Shown: one piece after another, positions 1 through 4,998 of the stretch | Layout: every line of letters starts with the position of its first letter | How positions within the stretch are numbered: position 1 is the stretch's first letter | Assembly: GCF_938045535.1 (NCBI RefSeq) | Contig: NZ_CALIMQ010000196.1 | Coordinates: 1-5,914 of the forward strand | DNA from: an uncultured Campylobacter sp. | Lineage (GTDB): Bacteria; Campylobacterota; Campylobacteria; Campylobacterales; Campylobacteraceae | DNA: 5,914 nucleotides | Direction: 5' to 3' | The notes under the pieces: generated by a model | The model's database searches: none | What the model was told of the DNA's origin: nothing | What the model saw: the letters and a program-made list of their open reading frames with translations, nothing else | Made by a program: the position numbers and the translations under genes

Positions 1-1250
1 AAAAGCTCCTTGCTTAGCGCGCTGCCGACGCCTCTTGCGTATTCGCACGTGCTCATAAATGCCATCATATCTTTTGGGTTTATTATCATCGCGAAGATGT
101 CCGTAAAGGCCTTGATCTCGCGGCTTTCAAAAAAGCTCACGCCGCCTTTTCGCTTCGCGCCGATGCCGAGCTCCTTAAGCGCGACTTCTACGCCGTCGGC
201 GCTGGAGTTATTGCGAAAGATGACGGCGATCTTTTCGCGCGGAGTACCGCTTTGCGCGATCTGCGCGGCTACGTGGGCGTATTGCGCTGCCGTATCGTCG
301 TAAACATGCAGCCTAGGCGCGCTAAATTTCCCCTCGCGGCCTACGATCAGCTTCTTTTCGTAAAGGCGCGGATTATTCGCGATGACGCGGTTTGCAAGCG
401 CCAAAATCGCCGAGCTTGAGCGGTAGTTGATATTCAGCGCGTAAATTTTAGCGTCCGCAAAGCGCTTGCCGAAGCTGCCGATGATGTCGATGTTTGCGCC
501 GTTGAAGGCATAAATGCTCTGATCGAAATCGCCGACGCAAAAAAGGCTTTTCGTCGCAAAGGCATCGATGAGGCTTCCTTGCAGCGAGTTCGTGTCCTGA
601 TACTCGTCCACTAAAATTTCATCAAACCGCAGCGGCGCGCCCTTTCGCAGCTCATGGCGCATTTTTAGCAAAACGTCGTTGAAATCGGCGTAGTTAAATT
701 TCGCCTTTTCCTCCTCGAACTCGCGCAAAATATCTGCATAAATTTCGGCAAATTCCGCCTGATCCTCGTAGTTTTTGCTAAACCACGTCGCAAAATCCGC
801 GCTCATCTCCTTGTTTTGATACAGCGAGTATACGTCGTACAAATACGCCCCGCCGTATGGGCGCGCGTCGCTTACGTGATAAAATTTGCGCTTTTCTACA
901 AGGCTTTTTAGCAGCGTCTTTAGCTCAGCGGGCTGCTTTAAAATCACGCCTTTGCCGAGCTCGCGAAGTAGGGCGTAGGATACGGCGTGGAAGGTGCCCG
1001 CGACGATTGCGGAGGTGATTTTTTTATCAAAATGCCGCTGCAGCCTCGCTATCATCTCGCTTGCGGCCTTGTTCGTAAAAGTAAGAAGTAAAATTTTTCT
1101 AGGGCTCGTGCCGAGATTTAGCAGATGAGCGATCCGCGCGACGATGGTGCTGGTTTTGCCCGTGCCTGCGCTTGCGATTATTAGATTGTGCCCTGAAGGG
1201 GCGGTTGCTGCGGCGTATTGTTCGGTGTTTAGCTTAGCTAGAGCGTCCAA
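1..1250 (-). CDS. UvrD/Rep-family ATP-dependent DNA helicase (superfamily 1), N-terminal 416 codons, 3' part outside window
   Basis: This is an ATP-driven 3'-5' DNA-unwinding enzyme of the UvrD/PcrA/Rep family, cytoplasmic and normally used in repair or replication restart. Motifs appear in the expected order: Q motif LNTEQ (residues 7-11), Walker A AGTGKT (28-33, Lys32), motif Ia LTFTNKAA (56-63), Ib GTFHA (85-89), Walker B VDEYQD (214-219), motif III VGDFDQS (239-245), NYRSS (275-279) and an FFxxxEIK element (373-380). Motifs V and VI lie beyond position 1. The frame is open from 1250 to the edge. I chose the TTG at 1250-1248 as start because AAAGGAA lies 6 nt upstream and the product then begins just before the Q motif. 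An in-frame ATG at 1277-1275 lies inside the TATAAT box and would probably not be transcribed. The gene is divergent from pbpC. Which UvrD/Rep paralogue this is cannot be settled without the C-terminus, so no symbol is given. Confidence 0.95.
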   Translation of the reverse strand, partial: MDALAKLNTEQYAAATAPSGHNLIIASAGTGKTSTIVARIAHLLNLGTSPRKILLLTFTNKAASEMIARLQRHFDKKITSAIVAGTFHAVSYALLRELGKGVILKQPAELKTLLKSLVEKRKFYHVSDARPYGGAYLYDVYSLYQNKEMSADFATWFSKNYEDQAEFAEIYADILREFEEEKAKFNYADFNDVLLKMRHELRKGAPLRFDEILVDEYQDTNSLQGSLIDAFATKSLFCVGDFDQSIYAFNGANIDIIGSFGKRFADAKIYALNINYRSSSAILALANRVIANNPRLYEKKLIVGREGKFSAPRLHVYDDTAAQYAHVAAQIAQSGTPREKIAVIFRNNSSADGVEVALKELGIGAKRKGGVSFFESREIKAFTDIFAMIINPKDMMAFMSTCEYARGVGSALSKEL

Positions 1251-1255
1251 GATTA

Positions 1256-1262
1256 TTCCTTT
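1256..1262 (-). promoter_or_regulatory. Ribosome binding site deciding the TTG start of the helicase gene
   Basis: On the minus strand the sequence reads AAAGGAA, then ATAATC, then TTG. This is a good Shine-Dalgarno match about 6 nt from a TTG codon. No comparable site precedes the in-frame ATG 27 nt further upstream, so the TTG is the better start. Confidence 0.75.
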
Positions 1263-1275
1263 GCAAAAAGGCGCC

Positions 1276-1281
1276 ATTATA
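1276..1281 (-). promoter_or_regulatory. Sigma-70 -10 box (TATAAT) for the helicase gene
   Basis: A perfect TATAAT is read on the minus strand. It is preceded by T-rich tracts (TTTTAATGATTTTAGGC), as in Campylobacter sigma-70 promoters, which rely on periodic A/T tracts instead of a strong -35 box. Transcription starting about 7 nt downstream (near 1269) would give a leader of roughly 20 nt containing AAAGGAA. This is a prediction from sequence only. Confidence 0.65.
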
Positions 1282-1306
1282 GCCTAAAATCATTAAAATT
1301 CTTTGA

Positions 1307-1312
1307 TATAAT
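1307..1312 (+). promoter_or_regulatory. Sigma-70 -10 box (TATAAT) for pbpC, placing transcription start at or next to the ATG
   Basis: The sequence CTTTGATATAATTGCGCG runs straight into the ATG at 1319. TATAAT ends at 1312, so a standard 6-nt gap puts the first transcribed base at about 1319, the A of the start codon. The upstream stretch has A/T-rich tracts and no obvious TTGACA. It faces away from the helicase -10 box about 26 bp to its left, so the two promoters share their upstream DNA and could influence each other. Confidence 0.6.
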
Positions 1313-1318
1313 TGCGCG

Positions 1319-4300
1319 ATGAAATTTCTAAAATTTACGTTAAAAATCGCGCTATTTTGCGCATTTGCATTCACTCTGTTTTTGATCCTAGACGCGCTTT
1401 ATCCGCTAAATTTGGATATGCTAAACAAGCAGAAGAGTAGAATTTTATATGACCGAAACGGCGAAATTTTAAATATGCAGATCAGCGATGATCAAATTTG
1501 GCGCTTCTACGCGAGCGCGGACGAGATACCGCCGCGGCTGAAACAAAGCGCGATCTACTTCGAGGATCGCTATTTTTACTACCATTTCGGCGTCAATCCC
1601 GCCTCGATCCTGCGCGCAGCTACGTATAATTTTACGCCAAATTTTACTAAAAAAAGCGAGGGTAACGTCGAGCGCGTCGGAGCCTCGACGATTACGATGC
1701 AGGTCGCGCGTATGATGCGCCCCAAACAGCGCAGCTACAAGAACAAAATCATCGAAATTTTCAACGCCTTTCAGCTGGAGTGGCACTTCAGCAAGGATGA
1801 AATTTTAGGAATGTATTTTAACCTCGCCCCATACGGCGGCAACATCGAGGGGGTCAAGACCGCGGCGTATTTTTACTTCAAAAAGGATCTACGCGAGCTT
1901 AGCAACGCTCAAATCGCGCTTCTTAGCGTGATCCCAAAAAACCCGAACAAAAACCGCCTGGATCGCAGATCAAACATCAACGCGCTTAAAAACCGCCTAA
2001 TTTCGCAGCTGCGAGAGGGCGGTGTGATCTCGCAGAGCGAGTATGAGCGCGCCATCGCGGAGCCGTTTTCGCCCAGACGCTACGCAGCGCCCAATTACGC
2101 GCCGCATTACGCGCTGCTAGCGTTTAGCAATTATAAAATGCAAAATTTTACCGCCAAAGATGATGCAAATTTCACTCAAAATTTAGAGCAGGGCCGAGCG
2201 CCCGGCGCGACGACAAAGCAAGAAAACCCATCTGCGTACCGAGCCATGGCGATAGCAGAGTCAAATTTTTCGGACGTGGCGAGTGCCGAATTAAGCTTTA
2301 TGGCTGCGACAAGGGGTGGGTCAAATTTATCAAATGCCGCAAACGCGCAGGCGGGAGTGGATTCGAAAGAAATGAATTCCAAAGAGGCGGATTTTAAAAC
2401 AGATGCGCCGGAGAGTTTAAATTTAAGCGAACGAATGAGCTTAAATTTAAACGAGCGCGAAGGCACAAAATCGCAGACAGGCGTAAAACCAAATGAACAA
2501 AAGAGCACAAATTTAGATGAGCGGCGAGATTTAATTAACGTCGGGCATTCGCCGCAAAGTCTAAATTTAAACGAGCAACGAGGTGCTATGCGTTTGCCGC
2601 AGAATTTTAGCGTGGATACAAATTTGGATAAAGGGCAAACCGAGTATTCGCCGCAAAATCCGAGTGCGGATATAAATTTAAACAAGCGGCAGAATGTCGT
2701 CGGTACCGCGCATCCGCATCAAAACTCGCAAAATCCGCAAAATCTAAATTTAAATAGTCGGCAAGATACCGCGCATTTGCCGCAAAATCCGCAGGCAGAT
2801 GCAAGCTCTAGCGAGCGGTCGAGCGTAAATTTTGATCCGCAGACAAATTCCGCTTCAGGCGCTAGGACGCAAACAGATTCCCCTTTGGACGCTAAAATGC
2901 AGATGGCTTCTGCTGCAAGCGCCGAATCGCAGGCAAATTCCGCTCCCAACGCCAAGGTGTCGCAAAATTTCGCTTTAGCCGCCCAGGCGCAGATAAATTC
3001 CGATCTAAACGCCAAATCGCGGGGAAATTTCGTAAATTCCGAAGCGAAAACGCAGTCCAAGGAGCAAACTACGCTAGCGCAGGAGCTTACGCGTCTAAAC
3101 GAGGGTAAAATTTATTCAAGCTTGGATCTGAAAACACAGATCGCGCTTGAGGGCTTTTTGAAAAGCGAGATCCTCTCTCTACGCGATAAGGGCGTTAGAA
3201 ACGGTGCTGCAGTGTTGATCGACAACGAAAGTATGAGGGTGATCGCCTATGTAGGCAGCCACGATTTTAGCGCTAATGAGGGGCAAAACGACGGCGTTCG
3301 TTCGCAAAAAAACGTGGGCTCGACGCTCAAGCCCTTCATCTACGCAAAGGCCCTTGAGCACGGGCTCATCACCCCTTCAAAAAAGCTGATCGACGCACCG
3401 ATAATCTTCGCGGGCTACGTGCCGCGTAACTACAATCAGGGCTTTATGGGCGCGGTGAGTGCGACTGACGCGCTAAGTCTGAGCCTGAATATCCCTGCGG
3501 TGAAGCTAAATTTGATGCTTGAGGGCGACGGGCTGTATGAGATGCTATCAAATGTGCATTTGGCGGAGTTTAGAAAGGATTATTACGGCGCAGGTATCGC
3601 GCTGGGAAGCATTTCGATGAGCCTAATGGATCTTGCTCGCCTTTACAGCGCGTTTGCAAACGGCGGGAAGCTACGAAAGCTCGAAATAGCGGGCGCAAAG
3701 ATCGGCGACGATGCTAAAATTTTAACCCCGCAGAGCGCCTACGTCGTAACGCAGATGTTAAGAAACGCGCCGCGCTCCTACCTCGGCTCGGTGTGGCAAA
3801 ACACCCTAAACGCGCCGCCGCTGATGTTTAAAACGGGCACGAGCGCCGATGCGCGCGATCTCTACACCGTCGCTCTGACACCGAAATTTACCCTAGGCGT
3901 CTGGCTGGGAAATTTCGACGGCTCCAAGACTAGGGATCTTAGCGGCGGCGTAAGTGCCGCAAAAGTGGCGTTTAATATGTTTGCCTTCCTCGATAAATCG
4001 GGCATGCTGGGCGAGACGGAGTTTGCGCGCCCCGCGGGCGTGAGCTTGCGGCGGGTATGCACCGACGCGTACCGCGAGAAGGAGTGCGCGCAAAGCGCCG
4101 ATGATCTTACTATAGACGGGGTTGAGCCCAACGAGGAGTGCGAAATTTACGGCACGAGCGAGCTTTTTTATCTGCTAAAACACGGGTTGGTCGATCCGCA
4201 AAAGGTGCGCACAGGAAGGTGTGCGGCTAAATTTGCTGCCGTAAAGCCCGTACTAAACGACATTAACGCCAAAACCTACGAGACCGGCGCGGACGACTTT

Positions 4301-4951
4301 TTGCGGCTTAAAGTGCAGTGCACGGCGGTTTTCGGCGAGCGCGTATATATCAGGCTAAGCGGCGGTTCGCGGGAGTTTATAGCGCTAAATTCCACCGCGT
4401 TTACGAGGGAGAATTCCGCGGATTTGGATTTCGAGCATTCTAGCGCGGCGCAGCAAGATAATTTAAAGCAGAATTTAGCACAGCAAAATTTTGTAGAACA
4501 GAATTCTGCGGTACAAAATTCTATGCGACAAAATTTAGCGTTACAGAATGTAAAATCACAAAATCTTACGAAGCAAAATTCTGTAGAATGGAATTTTATA
4601 ACTAAAAATCCAGTCACACGGAATTTGGCGTCGCAAAATTCTATCTTGCAAAATTCTATCTTGCAAAATTCTATCTTGCAAAATTCTACAGAGCAAAATT
4701 CGGAGGTTCAAAATTTCACAGCGAAAAATTTTACGGATCAAAATTCCTCGCAGCAAAATTTTGTGGCACGCGATTTCACCACGCAAAGCCTAGCGCCTGC
4801 AAATTCTAAAGTTAAAACGGGAGAATATTTTGCGCGCACTAACGGCGAGGCTTTTACGCTAAGTCTTGGCGCAGGGGATTTCGAGCTTGGCTGCTTGGAC
4901 GAAAATGCAAATTTCGCTAAAGCAAATTTTAGAGTAAATGAAAGAAAATAA
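1319..4951 (+). CDS. pbpC: Penicillin-binding protein 1C: bifunctional peptidoglycan glycosyltransferase/transpeptidase with two long repeat inserts
   Basis: Polymerises lipid II into glycan strands and is predicted to cross-link stem peptides on the periplasmic face of the inner membrane. Residues 7-27 form an uncleaved signal anchor. The GT51 domain (about 45-240) shows EDRYFYYHFG (82-91, catalytic Glu82), GASTITMQVAR (121-131, the TMQ form typical of PBP1C), a second acidic residue at Glu146 and KDEILGMYFN (159-168). The transpeptidase domain (about 598-895) has S668-T-L-K671, S722-L-N724 and K838-T-G-T841, so both active sites look intact. Residues about 945-1035 and 1166-1206 resemble the two ends of a BiPBP_C domain. 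Residues 273-590 and 1041-1165 are low-complexity inserts: 273-396 is Ser/Ala/Asn-rich without a clear period, and the rest is repetitive. At 1210 aa against 770 in E. coli, removing the inserts leaves about 770. All six extracytoplasmic cysteines (914, 923, 941, 968, 1001, 1192) follow the transpeptidase domain. The start is chosen because the next Met (34) would remove the anchor. No Shine-Dalgarno is visible. Confidence 0.95.
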   Translation: MKFLKFTLKIALFCAFAFTLFLILDALYPLNLDMLNKQKSRILYDRNGEILNMQISDDQIWRFYASADEIPPRLKQSAIYFEDRYFYYHFGVNPASILRAATYNFTPNFTKKSEGNVERVGASTITMQVARMMRPKQRSYKNKIIEIFNAFQLEWHFSKDEILGMYFNLAPYGGNIEGVKTAAYFYFKKDLRELSNAQIALLSVIPKNPNKNRLDRRSNINALKNRLISQLREGGVISQSEYERAIAEPFSPRRYAAPNYAPHYALLAFSNYKMQNFTAKDDANFTQNLEQGRAPGATTKQENPSAYRAMAIAESNFSDVASAELSFMAATRGGSNLSNAANAQAGVDSKEMNSKEADFKTDAPESLNLSERMSLNLNEREGTKSQTGVKPNEQKSTNLDERRDLINVGHSPQSLNLNEQRGAMRLPQNFSVDTNLDKGQTEYSPQNPSADINLNKRQNVVGTAHPHQNSQNPQNLNLNSRQDTAHLPQNPQADASSSERSSVNFDPQTNSASGARTQTDSPLDAKMQMASAASAESQANSAPNAKVSQNFALAAQAQINSDLNAKSRGNFVNSEAKTQSKEQTTLAQELTRLNEGKIYSSLDLKTQIALEGFLKSEILSLRDKGVRNGAAVLIDNESMRVIAYVGSHDFSANEGQNDGVRSQKNVGSTLKPFIYAKALEHGLITPSKKLIDAPIIFAGYVPRNYNQGFMGAVSATDALSLSLNIPAVKLNLMLEGDGLYEMLSNVHLAEFRKDYYGAGIALGSISMSLMDLARLYSAFANGGKLRKLEIAGAKIGDDAKILTPQSAYVVTQMLRNAPRSYLGSVWQNTLNAPPLMFKTGTSADARDLYTVALTPKFTLGVWLGNFDGSKTRDLSGGVSAAKVAFNMFAFLDKSGMLGETEFARPAGVSLRRVCTDAYREKECAQSADDLTIDGVEPNEECEIYGTSELFYLLKHGLVDPQKVRTGRCAAKFAAVKPVLNDINAKTYETGADDFLRLKVQCTAVFGERVYIRLSGGSREFIALNSTAFTRENSADLDFEHSSAAQQDNLKQNLAQQNFVEQNSAVQNSMRQNLALQNVKSQNLTKQNSVEWNFITKNPVTRNLASQNSILQNSILQNSILQNSTEQNSEVQNFTAKNFTDQNSSQQNFVARDFTTQSLAPANSKVKTGEYFARTNGEAFTLSLGAGDFELGCLDENANFAKANFRVNERK
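2507..2839 (+). repeat. Degenerate 18-24-residue repeats in the inter-domain insert of PbpC
   Basis: Encodes PbpC residues 397-507. Units begin at residues 397 (TNLD), 415 (LNLN), 434 (TNLD), 452 (INLN), 476 (LNLN) and 495 (ASSS, degenerate), a spacing of 18, 19, 18, 24 and 19 residues. Each unit has an Asn-Leu-Asn/Asp core, then a charged Glu/Lys/Arg/Gln stretch, then Pro-Gln-Asn (or PQS/PQA), and often ends in Asp. Two weaker cores (SLNLSER, SLNLNER) lie just upstream at 366 and 374. The DNA is recognisable by recurring AAATTTAAA and CCGCAAAATCCG words. It is probably a disordered periplasmic linker; no function is known to me. Confidence 0.7.
2840..3049 (+). repeat. Seven tandem 30-bp (10-residue) repeats in PbpC
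   Basis: Encodes residues 508-577 as seven consecutive decapeptides with no gaps: QTNSASGART, QTDSPLDAKM, QMASAASAES, QANSAPNAKV, SQNFALAAQA, QINSDLNAKS, RGNFVNSEAK. The consensus is Gln-x-Asn-Ser-x-x-x-Ala-x-x. At DNA level each 30-bp unit shares an AAATTCC-like core and a GCC/GCT Ala codon near its end. Because the period is a multiple of three, gain or loss of units would keep the frame. The block leads directly into the start of the transpeptidase region (EGKIYSSLDLKTQ, 595-607). Confidence 0.8.
4469..4813 (+). repeat. 23-unit pentapeptide (15-bp) Gln-Asn-x-x-x array within the C-terminal domain of PbpC
   Basis: Encodes residues 1051-1165. The first 20 pentads (1051-1150) are in perfect register: position 2 is Asn in all 20 and position 1 is Gln in 16 (the others are Trp, Lys, Arg and Lys). 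Position 3 is mostly Ser, Leu or Phe, and positions 4-5 are variable. Three decayed units follow (RDFTT, QSLAP, ANSKV). The DNA unit is typically CAAAATTYN followed by six variable bases. The array separates two segments that look like one BiPBP_C fold. The register resembles the pentapeptide-repeat family A(N/D)LXX, but Gln sits where that family normally has a small residue, so a beta-helix is uncertain and a disordered Q/N-rich segment is equally possible. Confidence 0.85.
4634..4688 (+). repeat. Perfect 15-bp tandem repeat, 3 full copies plus 10 bp
   Basis: The unit CAAAATTCTATCTTG (Gln-Asn-Ser-Ile-Leu) occurs three times without a mismatch at 4634-4648, 4649-4663 and 4664-4678. The first ten bases of a fourth copy follow. 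It lies inside the larger pentapeptide array, whose other units have diverged, so these copies are probably the most recent duplications and a likely site of strain-to-strain length variation. Confidence 0.95.
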
Positions 4952-4965
4952 AAGGTTAATTTGTA

Positions 4966-4971
4966 TATAAT
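4966..4971 (+). promoter_or_regulatory. Sigma-70 -10 box (TATAAT) for the alpha-2-macroglobulin gene
   Basis: The 47-bp gap after pbpC contains TTTGTATATAATTTCG with a perfect TATAAT. A start about 7 nt downstream (near 4978) gives a leader of about 20 nt that includes AAAGGA. No hairpin terminator is visible between the two genes, so read-through from pbpC is also possible. The downstream gene may therefore be transcribed both alone and with pbpC. Confidence 0.55.
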
Positions 4972-4987
4972 TTCGTAAAATTTTTGC

Positions 4988-4993
4988 AAAGGA
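4988..4993 (+). promoter_or_regulatory. Ribosome binding site of the alpha-2-macroglobulin gene
   Basis: AAAGGA ends 5 nt before the ATG at 4999. It is a clear Shine-Dalgarno site that fixes this start and contrasts with the absence of one before pbpC. Confidence 0.8.
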
Positions 4994-4998
4994 ATTTT

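Noticed and set aside
10..303. Plus-strand 97-codon frame starting near the left edge
   Set aside because: Lies opposite helicase residues with recognisable motifs (FFxxxEIK region) on the minus strand; no ribosome binding site.
2176..3060. Three overlapping minus-strand frames (169, 65 and 113 codons) opposite the first PbpC insert
   Set aside because: Low-complexity DNA with few stop-forming words leaves all frames open. The repeat register and the downstream transpeptidase domain belong to the plus strand.
4276..4617. Minus-strand 113-codon frame with regularly spaced Phe-Cys pairs, suggestive of a Cys-rich repeat peptide
   Set aside because: It is the antisense reading of the 15-bp CAAAATT repeat (GAATTTTG gives Glu/Lys-Phe-Cys). 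There is no ribosome binding site or independent support, and the plus-strand frame continues a conserved enzyme.
4556..4786. Minus-strand 76-codon frame with RILQD repeats
   Set aside because: Another antisense shadow of the same 15-bp array; its periodicity is fully explained by pbpC.
4439..4813. CRISPR array or protein-binding iteron array
   Set aside because: Repeats are directly adjacent 15-bp coding units with no spacers, exactly in codon register. The periodicity is explained at protein level.
4952..4998. Terminator between pbpC and the next gene
   Set aside because: No inverted repeat followed by a T run is visible; the A/T-rich sequence is better read as a promoter and ribosome binding site.
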